Shown piece after piece: positions 1-6,531 of a DNA stretch of 15,985 nucleotides. This DNA comes from DATLBY01 sp035526665 (GTDB lineage Bacteria > Acidobacteriota > Terriglobia > Bryobacterales > Bryobacteraceae), in contig DATLBY010000406.1 of NCBI GenBank assembly GCA_035526665.1, positions 1 through 15,985 of the forward strand, written 5' to 3'. The position numbers and the translations under genes were made by a program. The notes beneath the pieces were generated by a model that was not told the DNA's origin, ran no database searches, and was given only the letters and a program-made list of their open reading frames with translations. How positions within the stretch are numbered: the stretch's first letter is position 1; every line of letters starts with the position of its first letter.

Positions 1-116
1 GGCTGGGTCTGCCCGTGAAGGATTATCTCCTGGCCGTGCTGCCTGGCATGGCTCGGCGCAAGCTATCCGACATCGCCCCGCTTACCCCGGCCCGCTGGGC
101 CGCTGCTCGTAACTAA
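1..116 (+). pseudogene. 3' end of an IS66-like transposase, cut by the window edge
   Basis: The reading frame entering from the left edge (first full codon at base 3) gives 37 residues and ends at a TAA at 114-116. The tail contains the sequence LPVKDYLLAVLPGMA followed by a LTPARW motif. This resembles the C-terminal domain of IS66-family transposases, where a PxxYLxxVLPxL stretch is followed by xELTPxxW near the stop. I assign the family by motif memory only. The rest of the gene lies outside the window, so I cannot say whether the transposase is intact. It fits with the other insertion sequences in this part of the window. Confidence 0.55.
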
Positions 117-445
117 CCTGGGTTGGTCGGACGGATACGAAGAACTCGCCCGAATCCCAACTCTTCATGAAAGACACGGTCTCCCGGACGCAGCGACACA
201 GAAGCGAAAACAGATTGCTTGATTTGTGATTCAATCGGCTTTTGCATCATCGGATCGTTGAGCCCAAGATCGAAGCTTTTTGTGTTGTTCTGAGGCTGTT
301 GAATAATTGCTGGCACGGACCCTCCCGTTGATATTCTTTGTGGACACACGGCGCCACTTAACATAAGCAGCACTTGATTATTTTGGGCCCCGAGCAACCC
401 AGCCAGGGGAGTGTCCAAAGACTCTAGTCTGGAACACGCTTGCAA
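113..445 (-). CDS. Unrecognised small ORF, 110 codons
   Basis: This minus-strand reading frame overlaps the last bases of the IS66-like fragment. The N-terminal two thirds are rich in Gln, Asn and Ser and resemble nothing I know. The last 25 residues contain PGDRVFHEELGFGRV, reminiscent of the small beta-barrel tail of UvrD/PcrA helicases and of CarD-like modules (GDxVxHxxFGxGxV). That likeness is short and may be chance, or the ORF may be a chimera containing a degraded gene end. No convincing ribosome binding site was found. The lower GC of this stretch compared with the right half suggests acquired DNA. Confidence 0.25.
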   Translation of the reverse strand: MQACSRLESLDTPLAGLLGAQNNQVLLMLSGAVCPQRISTGGSVPAIIQQPQNNTKSFDLGLNDPMMQKPIESQIKQSVFASVSLRPGDRVFHEELGFGRVLRIRPTNPG

Positions 446-710
446 ACACCCAATTCACCTCCGGCGGTAAACGCGTGCGAATATTCTATGTCTTAGTATT
501 TGATGAATTGAGTGTAAGCTGGGATCCATCTATTGCGGCATCCTGCTGTATATAGAATCACCGGCAGCGACGTTCAATCAGCAGCCGTCAGACTCTGGCC
601 CTTAAATAAGGCGAACATCAGGCGAAACACAGGGCGATGCTTCACTTCGGCCACCCAAGCGCGGGAACAATGCGACTGTCCTTCTCGCAAACTTCGATCA
701 GATTGATACA
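446..710. other. Non-coding stretch upstream of the broken transposase
   Basis: This relatively AT-rich stretch lies between the small ORF and the integrase-type transposase. I see no convincing gene, RNA or terminal inverted repeat. It probably contains the left end of the element carrying the 711-1772 pseudogene, but I could not place that end. Confidence 0.4.
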
Positions 711-1772
711 TTGGGAGTTGCCGCATATAATTCGATTACCGTTTGGGCCGGATTGACGGCCTTCACCGCCTCACTTGCCGCCTCGTTTCGCAGCCGTGCG
801 GCGCTGCAACTTGAGATTCTTGCCCTGCGCCATCAAATCGGAGTTCTCCAACGCTCTGTGAAGCGCCCGAAGCTGATCACGGTGGATCCCCTACTCTGGG
901 CTTGGCTCTGTTCCGTCCGGCAAGATTGGCGCTGCGGGGTCTTCATCATCAAAACATCCAACGTCCTCGGCTGGCACCGCAAGGGTTTTCGTCTGTTCTG
1001 GACTTGGAAAATCCGACGTGGGAAGCCTGGGCGGCCCACAGTGCCGAAAGACGTCCGGGAGTTGATTCGTACGATGAGCCGCGAGAACCCGCTTTGGGGT
1101 GCTCCACGGATTTACGGCGAACTGCTGAAGCTCGGCATCGAGATCGGCGAAACCAGCGTGAGTAAGTATATGGTCCGACGCTGCAGGCATCCGTCGCAGG
1201 CCTGGAAGACTTTTCTCCACAATCATCTGAAGAGTATGGTGTCCGTCGACTTCTTCACGGTGCCGACGATCCGGTTCCAGATCCTATACGTGTTTCTGGT
1301 GCTGGCGCATGACCACCGGCGCATCGTCCATTTCGCGGTGACGGCGCATCCCACGGCGGAATGAACGGCTCAACAAATGCGTGAAGCTTTTCCGTGGGAT
1401 ACAGCACCGCGATATCTGTTGCGGGCTCGCGATCGGATCTTCGGCAAGGACTTCGTCGAACAGCTAAAGGCAATGGGCATCAAACAAGTACTTTCGGCTC
1501 CGCGCTCGCCCTGGCAGCGCGCCTATGTTGAACGGGTGATTGGCACGATTCGCCGCGAGTGCCTGGATCACATGATCGTATTCAACGAATGTTGCTTTCA
1601 CGAACACCTTCAAGGATTTATCGACTATTATCATCGGAGCCGAACGCATTTGGCATTGGAGAAGAAGGATAGCCCGGAACCCCGACCGATCCAATCACGA
1701 GAAGCTGGACGGATCGTTGCGATTCCGCAGGTGGGTGGACTCCACTATCGTTATGAGCGTCGCGCCGCCTGA
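711..1772 (+). pseudogene. Integrase-type DDE transposase with one in-frame stop
   Basis: Two reading frames, 711-1364 and 1377-1772, are in the same phase and separated only by a TGA at 1362-1364. Read through, they form one protein of about 353 residues. It starts with a hydrophobic, Arg-rich segment and an ALRHQIGVLQR motif, then a helix-turn-helix-like region (WGAPRIYGELLKLG), then an rve/integrase core. The catalytic triad appears as D180 in VSVDFFTVP, D241 in RARDRIFG and E274 in AYVERVIG. From memory of this family, AHPTAE is normally followed by Trp (AEWTxQQ), so the stop is most simply a TGG to TGA change. This type is very common in acidobacterial genomes. The gene start is uncertain (TTG at 711). 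With the core split between its Asp residues the product should be inactive. Terminal repeats were not found. Confidence 0.85.
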
Positions 1773-2139
1773 ACTAGCTTAGCCATCAAATCACTCCAGG
1801 CTTGTACTTAAACAGCTGCTATTCGTCCTGCGCCCGGGTCCATTTCTCTAAACCGGCATCGCCGCGTGCGATGCTCTCGCCCGTTCGGGCGAGCAGCATC
1901 AGAAAATTCTCGCAACCTCACATCAACTTCCGCCCAGACTTCGCGCCAGGCGGACACTGGTCTGATTTCCGAGAATTACAATCGGCTTCCGGTCCCGACG
2001 GCGCCGGCGAAGTTCGAGAACCGCGATGTAACAACTCATCCGGCAAAAGGGGCCGATCAAAGACGGGAGGTTTGAGATTGAGTTCCTTGCCCCCGGGTGT
2101 CGAGGCTTTTTCGTTTACATTTGGATAATCGCCGGTCGT
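1773..2139. other. Gene-poor stretch, possible decayed gene tail
   Basis: No convincing intact gene lies here. Several short overlapping plus-strand frames end near 2128, and one reads PGVEAFSFTFG before its stop. Phrases that look protein-like hop between the three plus-strand frames over about 1960-2128. That pattern is what a small decayed gene with frameshifts would leave, but I cannot name the parent. The right end of the upstream transposon should also fall in this stretch. Confidence 0.3.
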
Positions 2140-2544
2140 CTAACGCGAAAATGGATTGCGAATTGTGAGCCCATCGATCGCCTGGCCATCTCGCATGTCC
2201 TCCGAGTAGAGTGTGTTGGCGCCAGCATGGAGCGCAGCCGCGATGATGAGTGAATCAAAGATTGAATACCCGTAGCGCTCGGCAATGTGCACGGCTCGCT
2301 CGTGGGTCTCGATCGTAAGAGGAACGGGCTCTGGACAAAAGACGCGAAGTACATCGAGGGCGCGTCGAACTTCCTCCCAGCTCTTGTCAAGCTTGCGCCG
2401 CGCCACAGCGACGAACTCGTTAAGTACCTGAACTGATAGTGCTCCTCCCGCGGCCAGCAAAGTTTCGGCCACTTGACCGCGCGTATCGCCTTGGCTGAAG
2501 GCGTATAGGATCACGTTGGTATCAAAGAACGGCTTATCGTTCAT
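2140..2544 (-). CDS. vapC: PIN-domain ribonuclease toxin (VapC-like)
   Basis: The 134-residue product has the full layout of a PIN-domain toxin, which cleaves RNA using Mg2+ or Mn2+ held by a cluster of acidic residues. The cluster is visible: D8 in FFDTNVILYAF, E43 in VLNEFVAVA, D97 in YSIFDSLIIAAA and D116 in LYSEDMRDG. Its length is normal for the family. The ATG lies inside the end of the upstream antitoxin gene (11-base overlap), as is usual for toxin-antitoxin operons with coupled translation. The toxin is the second gene, so it depends on the antitoxin promoter. Its RNA target cannot be told from sequence. Nothing suggests that it is broken. Confidence 0.88.
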   Translation of the reverse strand: MNDKPFFDTNVILYAFSQGDTRGQVAETLLAAGGALSVQVLNEFVAVARRKLDKSWEEVRRALDVLRVFCPEPVPLTIETHERAVHIAERYGYSIFDSLIIAAALHAGANTLYSEDMRDGQAIDGLTIRNPFSR

Positions 2545-2764
2545 TGATCTCTTCGCGATTGAATTTGAAATCAGGAGGGAAGGACCACTTCATTTGACGA
2601 AGCTGCTCGAGCGCTCTCTCTTTGGACCGGTCACGAGCTACCTTGAAGTCGCGTTTGCCTGCGATGCAAATCTCGATTTCGTCTCCATCTTTGAGATCCA
2701 GCGCTTCGACAACCACGGCGGGAAGACGCACAGCCAAACTGTTGCCCCATTTGGAAACCTGCAT
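2534..2764 (-). CDS. vapB: AbrB/MazE-like antitoxin of the PIN toxin
   Basis: The 76-residue product begins MQVSKWGNSLAVRLPAVVVE, the swapped-hairpin DNA-binding fold of AbrB/MazE-type antitoxins, with LKDGDEIEI as the second strand pair. The C-terminal part (about 45-76), rich in charged and aromatic residues, is the expected toxin-neutralising tail. I chose the ATG at 2764 although the frame stays open upstream to 2995: the family always begins with this VSKWGNS stretch, and a GAGG Shine-Dalgarno lies 10-13 bases before the ATG. Upstream codons look non-coding. An in-frame ATG five codons earlier (MRYIF) is a less likely alternative. The protein is expected to bind and silence the toxin and to repress its own promoter. 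Confidence 0.85.
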   Translation of the reverse strand: MQVSKWGNSLAVRLPAVVVEALDLKDGDEIEICIAGKRDFKVARDRSKERALEQLRQMKWSFPPDFKFNREEINER

Positions 2765-2767
2765 AAA

Positions 2768-2791
2768 GATATACCTCATCCATTGTATATC
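2768..2791 (-). promoter_or_regulatory. Palindromic candidate operator/promoter of the toxin-antitoxin operon
   Basis: A perfect 7-base inverted repeat, GATATAC (2768-2774) and GTATATC (2785-2791), with a 10-base spacer lies just before the antitoxin ATG at 2764. Read on the minus strand it includes TATACAAT, which could be a -10 element, and the GAGG ribosome binding site lies within the spacer. AbrB/MazE-type antitoxins typically bind such palindromes to repress their own operon. The position and symmetry are seen directly; the regulatory role is inferred. Confidence 0.5.
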
Positions 2792-2962
2792 CATGCAAGC
2801 TTGGAAGCAACCGGCGCCTGATTCTTTCCGTCCGCGCAAGTGAGAGGCTGCCGAGCCCCGCACCAAAAACCCTCCGTTAACCCACCGGCTGAAACGGACC
2901 CCTGTTTTGTTACCGTTTTCCATACCCTGAATCAACGCCGTGCGCATCTCCTCGACGATTCC

Positions 2963-2981
2963 CCGATCATTATATGATCGG
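2963..2981. repeat. Perfect 8-base inverted repeat
   Basis: CCGATCAT (2963-2970) and ATGATCGG (2974-2981) form a perfect palindrome with a 3-base centre, about 27 bases outside the left end of the next insertion sequence. It could be a hairpin terminator remnant or an integration-hotspot structure; no T-tract follows. The function is unknown. The rest of 2792-3007 holds no recognisable gene. Confidence 0.4.
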
Positions 2982-3007
2982 CTTTGCGGTTTCAATCAAT
3001 AGTCTTG

Positions 3008-3069
3008 TCTCAAGCAAGATGAGCCTGAAGGGGGAGGTGGATTCTCATACAAGATGAGCCTGGAGGAGG
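3008..3069 (+). repeat. Tandem left-end transposase-binding repeats of the IS
   Basis: There are two direct copies of TCTCA(n4-5)AAGATGAGCCTG followed by a G-rich tail, starting at 3008 and 3043 (35-base period). The second copy resembles the right-end repeat best at its outer edge. Tandem subterminal repeats usually serve as transposase-binding sites. Confidence 0.65.
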
Positions 3070-3099
3070 GATTGCGCATGCTGGGGATTGATCATCAGC

Positions 3100-4329
3100 A
3101 TGGAAGATGGCGAAAGACTGAGTTTGGAGCAGATGCGGGCGTTTCTGGAGGCCAGCGGAGAGGTGAGCTTCCAAGCCCAAAGGCGAGAGGAGCTGTACGA
3201 GTGGGTCAACCAGACGCTAGGGCGACAGGATTATGAGGGACTGAAGCGCGAGGGCAAGGGAGTGGTGCGGCAATACCTGGCCAAGATGACTGGTTTGAGC
3301 CGTGCGCAAGTGACGCGCCTGATCGGGCTGTATCGACAGGTCGGCGAGGTAAAGGCTCAGCCGTATCGGCGGCATCGTTTCACCCAACGCTACAGGCGCG
3401 GCGATATTGAGTTACTGGCCGCGGTAGACGAGGCTCACGAAACGCTCAGCGGCCCGGCCACACAGAAGATTCTCGAACGCGAACTGCATGAATTTCACGA
3501 CCGGCAATATGAACGTTTGGCGGCATTGTCGGTGGCGCACCTCTACCGGCTGCGCAAAACCCAGACCTACCGGAAGCGGCGAGTTGCCTATCAAGCGACC
3601 CGGCCCACGCAAGTGGGAATCGGAGAGCGGCGTAAGCCCGATCCACAGGGCCAGCCGGGCTATCTGCGGGTAGACACCGTGCATCAGGGGGACCTGGAGG
3701 GAGTCAAGGGTTTGTATCACATCAACGCGGTGGATGAGGTGACGCAATGGCAAGTGGTGGGCGCCACTGCGCAGATCAGCGAAGCCTGGTTGCTGCCGCT
3801 GCTGGAGGCGATGCTGGCGCAGTTTCCCTTTCCCATACGCGGGTTTCATTCCGACAACGGCAGTGAGTTCATCAATCACAGGGTGGCCCAGTTACTCAAT
3901 AAACTGCTGGTGGAGCAGACCAAATCGCGGCCGCGCCATTCCAACGACAATGGACTGGCAGAGACAAAGAACGGCTGGGTGATTCGCAAGCACATCGGCT
4001 ACGGCCACATCGCCTCGGCGCATGCCGAAGCCTTTGATCAGTTCTATCGTGAGCACTTCAACCCCTATCTGAACTTTCACCGGCCTTGCGGAGTACCGGA
4101 GTTAATCACCACCGCTAGAGGCAAGCAAAAGCGCGTCTACCGCTGGTATGCGACGCCCTGGGAGATTCTGCGGCAGTTGCCCGGAATCGCCGGATTCCTG
4201 CGGCCGGAGCTTACGCTGGAGCGACTGGATCAATTCGCGCTGGCGATCTCCGACACCCGGGCTGCCACGGAAATGCAGGAAGTGAAACGCAAGCTGTTTG
4301 CCGGCTTGCATCGCAAGCGTAGTGCGTGA
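3100..4329 (+). CDS. Integrase-type DDE transposase of the intact IS
   Basis: The product has about 409 residues (413 if the in-frame TTG at 3088 is used). The N-terminal half carries a helix-turn-helix-like segment (MTGLSRAQVTRLIGLY). The rve/integrase core shows a full DD35E triad: D196 in LRVDTVHQGD, D256 in FHSDNGSEF and E292 in GLAETKNG (413-residue numbering), with exactly 35 residues between the last two. The C-terminal part contains FHRPCGVPE and a basic tail ending LHRKRSA. No stop or frameshift interrupts it, so the element may be active. ATG 3100 is preceded only by a GGGG tract about 15 bases upstream, so the start is uncertain by four codons. It is the only gene in the element. 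Confidence 0.88.
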   Translation: MEDGERLSLEQMRAFLEASGEVSFQAQRREELYEWVNQTLGRQDYEGLKREGKGVVRQYLAKMTGLSRAQVTRLIGLYRQVGEVKAQPYRRHRFTQRYRRGDIELLAAVDEAHETLSGPATQKILERELHEFHDRQYERLAALSVAHLYRLRKTQTYRKRRVAYQATRPTQVGIGERRKPDPQGQPGYLRVDTVHQGDLEGVKGLYHINAVDEVTQWQVVGATAQISEAWLLPLLEAMLAQFPFPIRGFHSDNGSEFINHRVAQLLNKLLVEQTKSRPRHSNDNGLAETKNGWVIRKHIGYGHIASAHAEAFDQFYREHFNPYLNFHRPCGVPELITTARGKQKRVYRWYATPWEILRQLPGIAGFLRPELTLERLDQFALAISDTRAATEMQEVKRKLFAGLHRKRSA

Positions 4330-4361
4330 CGAACCAGGAGGGCTATGGAAATGACGGGTGC

Positions 4362-4502
4362 GTGGAAAACAAGGAAAACCAAATGCAGGTTTCCCTTCGT
4401 TTCCCACAATCCTTGGAAATCGCTGCGCGATTCCCACATTCCCACAGCCCATACGAGGCGTGGAAAAGTGGGAAACCAAAAGCAGGTTTCCCACTTTCCC
4501 AC
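4362..4502 (-). ncRNA. Cluster of three related hairpins in the IS tail, possible structured RNA
   Basis: Three stem-loops follow the transposase gene. Hairpin A: arms 4460-4477 and 4485-4502 pair at 17 of 18 positions around a 7-base loop. Hairpin B: arms 4414-4423 and 4427-4436 pair at 9 of 10 around TGC. Hairpin C: arms 4362-4380 and 4388-4407 pair with two mismatches and one bulge around a 7-base loop. Every mismatch is A opposite C on the plus strand, so it becomes a G.U wobble in a minus-strand RNA. The loops of A and C are alike (UGCUUUU, UGCAUUU). The arms are built from repeated GTGGGAA or a close variant. A minus-strand 90-codon ORF covers most of it but looks like a by-product of the repeats. 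An RNA or a recombination/REP-like structure are both possible. Confidence 0.4.
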
Positions 4503-4568
4503 TTGGTGTCTTATCTCTACTTAAATCCAATTCAAAAGGAGGCCCTGCGGCGGATCGCTCCGCTCCCG

Positions 4569-4593
4569 CCTTCAGGCTCATTCTTCAATGAGA
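4569..4593 (-). repeat. Right terminal inverted repeat of the IS
   Basis: CCTTCAGGCTCAT followed by TCTTCAATGAGA is the inverted counterpart of the left-end repeats at 3008 and 3043, sharing the ATGAGCCTGAAGG core and the outer TCTCA. A small GC hairpin (GCGGA/TCCGC) lies just inside it. From 4594 to 4755 I see nothing recognisable. Confidence 0.65.
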
Positions 4594-4755
4594 AAATGCT
4601 TCAATACGCCGTTCGCCGCGAATCGCCGCTGCCCGGTAGTCTTGTTGTAAAACCGGGGCAAGAACGAAGTCTTGCAGTGCCTGCCCGAATTCCTATATTT
4701 AGCGATGGGCCGTAGAAGTAGGGCGGCCGTGCCGAAGGCACCACAGTCGAGCGCA

Positions 4756-5763
4756 TCAATCGTCGCCGCGCACGTAAAGTCCCGTGGGATTAGCAGTGGT
4801 CGGCAGTATCGCTTTTGCCGGGCTCAGTCGCAGATACTGGCCATCCGAGTAGATCTGCGCTGGACAATTCGGCCAGACAGCACGAACTTGGCCCAACCAC
4901 TGTTCAAGCATGGCGCGAAATCGTCGCGGCCGGCTGTATTCAACTGATCCCAGCTGTGCTGTGAGGCCGAAATCCCCAAATAGCGGAATCCGCTCTTCCG
5001 ATTTCGCTGTGAAGCAGCGATACGTTAGCCACATGAACAGATCGAGTACGGCTGGTGCAGAACCGAACGCCTTTACGGCATCCATGTCTGCGGGAATAGG
5101 ATGCCCAATTACCTCTTTGTAGAATTCGTCACTCAAGACGATGACGTTTTCAAAGCCGCCCGAGAGCACTTCCTCGGCCGGGTCACGGCTGTACCAAATT
5201 TGGGCTTCGCTGAGGAAATTGAACCTGGAGCGTTGGACGACGCGCGCATGCTTTCGGGTGGATTCCGTGCCGAAGAAGATGGTCGCTCCGAAGATTCGTT
5301 CGAAGGCTGCTACCAGGCGGCGATATTCTTTCCCGCCCTTCGCCATGCCGAAAATATCGAGCATCTGCGCAGCCGACCTGAAGCGAATGGTCTGACTTTG
5401 CTGACGCACAGCTAGCGTTGCCAAGAAGATCGGAACGAGGCGATCCTGCCCAAAGGGTAAGCCGAAGTCAGGGTGACCGGTGATCTGGAGTGTGAAAAGA
5501 CCGTTACGCCGTTCATAAACGAGAGTGGAACGGGGAGGGCGCCTCACCGGCAGGCCGCACAAGACAAACGGTCGGGAGGCAAACCCGAGCTGCTGGTTTG
5601 CTGCGTCGCGCCGGTCTCGAACCAACTGAATGCGCTCCGCCTGGCGCAATCGCCGCCGCGAGACGTGGAACTCAGCGAAGCGGCCCTGCACAATTGAGCC
5701 CGCGTGTTCAAGTCCGGTGGGTCGCCGGTCTCCCTTCAATTGGGAAGCCGCACCGGAACTCAC
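4756..5763 (-). CDS. Plasmid-type replication initiator, RepA family
   Basis: The 335-residue product matches, by motif recognition, the plasmid-encoded RepA family (Pfam RPA type). It has a LVYERRNGLFTLQITGHPDF stretch leading into GLPFGQDRL at 101-109, then a helical region with SAAQMLDIFG. Later come a VLSDEFYKEV segment, HPIPADMDAVKAFGSAPAVL and the aromatic LDLFMWLTYRCF. In such plasmids the protein binds origin iterons to start replication. The GTG start is supported by a GAGGTG Shine-Dalgarno just upstream and an in-frame stop two codons before it. The frame is open and full length. Its context is a chromosome-like island end beside a tRNA fragment, so it is more likely the replication gene of an integrated plasmid or conjugative element than that of a free plasmid. 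Repeats upstream may be its binding sites. Confidence 0.75.
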   Translation of the reverse strand: MSSGAASQLKGDRRPTGLEHAGSIVQGRFAEFHVSRRRLRQAERIQLVRDRRDAANQQLGFASRPFVLCGLPVRRPPRSTLVYERRNGLFTLQITGHPDFGLPFGQDRLVPIFLATLAVRQQSQTIRFRSAAQMLDIFGMAKGGKEYRRLVAAFERIFGATIFFGTESTRKHARVVQRSRFNFLSEAQIWYSRDPAEEVLSGGFENVIVLSDEFYKEVIGHPIPADMDAVKAFGSAPAVLDLFMWLTYRCFTAKSEERIPLFGDFGLTAQLGSVEYSRPRRFRAMLEQWLGQVRAVWPNCPAQIYSDGQYLRLSPAKAILPTTANPTGLYVRGDD

Positions 5764-5856
5764 GATTCACCTCGATGCGCTCGAGCTTGGATCGAAGAGA
5801 TCATCGGAACTGCGGTGGCCCTGAGCTGGACACTCTTCGAGGCTCGCCACCGGGGG

Positions 5857-5928
5857 ACCTGTTCAACTTCTGCCGTGGTAATTATTGGGAACGTTAGAGG
5901 TGCGGGGACCTGTTCAGAAACCTGTTCA
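5857..5928. repeat. Three iteron-like direct repeats upstream of the RepA gene
   Basis: ACCTGTTCA occurs at 5857-5865, 5908-5916 and 5920-5928, 95 to 165 bases upstream of the RepA GTG. The first two copies share a longer GGGGACCTGTTCA, and the first and third share ACCTGTTCAACTT. Direct repeats placed just upstream of a plasmid rep gene are the usual arrangement of iterons. The number is low and the spacing irregular, so the origin may be minimal or decayed. A repressor-binding role for the rep promoter is the alternative. Confidence 0.5.
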
Positions 5929-6008
5929 ACTTGCGCCACAACCGCCTGAATCGCTGGCGGAAAGAAGGGACGGTGGACCGCATTTTCAACTATTTCCGAT
6001 GAATGGAT

Positions 6009-6056
6009 TGATTCGTAATCAGCAGGTCGCCGGTTCGATCCCGGCGGGTGGCTCCA
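6009..6056 (+). pseudogene. 3' half of a tRNA-Thr(CGT) gene, likely attachment-site scar
   Basis: The tRNA 3' portion is easy to read. Four anticodon-stem bases and the loop TTCGTAA (6012-6018, anticodon CGT at 6014-6016) are followed by the 3' stem TCAGC, variable loop AGGTC, T stem GCCGG / loop TTCGATC / stem CCGGC (6029-6045), 3' acceptor strand GGGTGGC, discriminator T and an encoded CCA (6054-6056). The 5' part is missing: the 35 bases before it show no acceptor strand or D arm, and the anticodon stem fails to pair at its base. Site-specific integrases often use tRNA 3' halves and leave exactly this copy at the far element end. The fragment orientation puts the element to the left. Confidence 0.85.
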
Positions 6057-6092
6057 TGTATTCAGTAAGTTGCAAGATTTTTGCGCTCGCCA

Positions 6093-6500
6093 TCACAAGT
6101 TTTCCAACATCCTTCTTCTAGAAGACGGCCCCTCCACTTCGAGCGATAAACACCTGCTAAAGCCTAGGAAAACACCATAGTAAGAGCGCCGGCTGCTGGG
6201 CTTCATAGAGCGGCAGCGAAGGGTCAGCCTTTCGACGGCCCAGGCAGACGGGAGCAGGCTGAGCTGCCTCTCGCGCTCGTCCCGAACGGCGGAAGGCAGG
6301 CGCCAATAATCCTCATAGCTGGGGAGGCCGGCAGAGGTGTCGCGAATCAGCCAGGGAATCGGGACGAGCTTGAGCGACTCCGCCACCTGGCGCGAACTGT
6401 TGGCGCTAGTCGGGCTCGGAATATCCCGCTGCCAGGCGGCGTGATGAATATGCGCGACGTGAGAGTACTCATCGAAGCCGTCTTGATGGGACTGTAGCAC
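6093..6500 (-). CDS. Unrecognised ORF downstream of comM, 135 codons
   Basis: This GTG-started frame begins 31 bases after the comM stop on the same strand and ends 36 bases from the tRNA fragment. Codons over roughly residues 35-95 use G or C in the third position like the neighbouring real genes, and the protein text there (IPWLIRDTSAGLPSYEDYWR, then an acidic-basic ERERQLSLL helix) looks genuine. The N-terminal part has a His-rich YSHVAHIHHAAW stretch. The last 25 residues are Arg- and Ser-rich with poorer codon use, and could be random sequence past an old stop or a junction. No signal peptide or membrane segment is visible. I do not recognise the family. Confidence 0.35.
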   Translation of the reverse strand: MLQSHQDGFDEYSHVAHIHHAAWQRDIPSPTSANSSRQVAESLKLVPIPWLIRDTSAGLPSYEDYWRLPSAVRDERERQLSLLPSAWAVERLTLRCRSMKPSSRRSYYGVFLGFSRCLSLEVEGPSSRRRMLENL

Positions 6501-6531
6501 AACACTGCGGCGGCCGTGGCTGCGAGTGACG

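Larger units (their letters stand above)
3008..4593 (+). mobile_element. Complete insertion sequence of about 1.59 kb, integrase-type
   Basis: The boundaries are set by a terminal repeat. The left end reads TCTCAAGCAAGATGAGCCTG from 3008. The right end, 4569-4593, read on the minus strand gives TCTCATTGAAGAATGAGCCT and continues GAAGG, an imperfect inverted match with one indel. The left end carries a second direct copy (TCTCATACAAGATGAGCCTG from 3043), 35 bases inside the first. The element holds one intact DDE transposase gene (3100-4329) and about 240 bases of non-coding tail with three hairpins. No clear target-site duplication was found. The IS family is uncertain; elements of this kind are usually annotated only as integrase catalytic region, IS481-like or ISNCY. 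Confidence 0.75.

Noticed and set aside
2765..2995. N-terminal extension of the antitoxin to 2995.
   Set aside because: The family begins at the VSKWGNS strand, and the extension covers the palindrome and promoter region and has no coding character.
4230..4502. Minus-strand 90-codon ORF with repeated WET/FP phrases over the IS hairpins.
   Set aside because: The repeated residues follow from the repeated GTGGGAAA-type bases; there is no ribosome binding site or domain, so a structured DNA or RNA element explains it better.
4362..4502. CRISPR array or simple terminator for the repeat cluster.
   Set aside because: The units are palindromic, unequal in length and lack regular spacers, and there is no T-tract as in an intrinsic terminator.
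3000..4645. A 9-base direct repeat TAGTCTTGT at 3000-3008 and 4637-4645 as a target-site duplication of the IS.
   Set aside because: The left copy touches the IS end, but the right copy lies about 43 bases beyond the right inverted repeat and no second terminal repeat fills that gap, so it is probably chance.
6009..6056. A complete tRNA gene.
   Set aside because: No 5' acceptor strand or D arm precedes the anticodon arm, so only the 3' portion is present.
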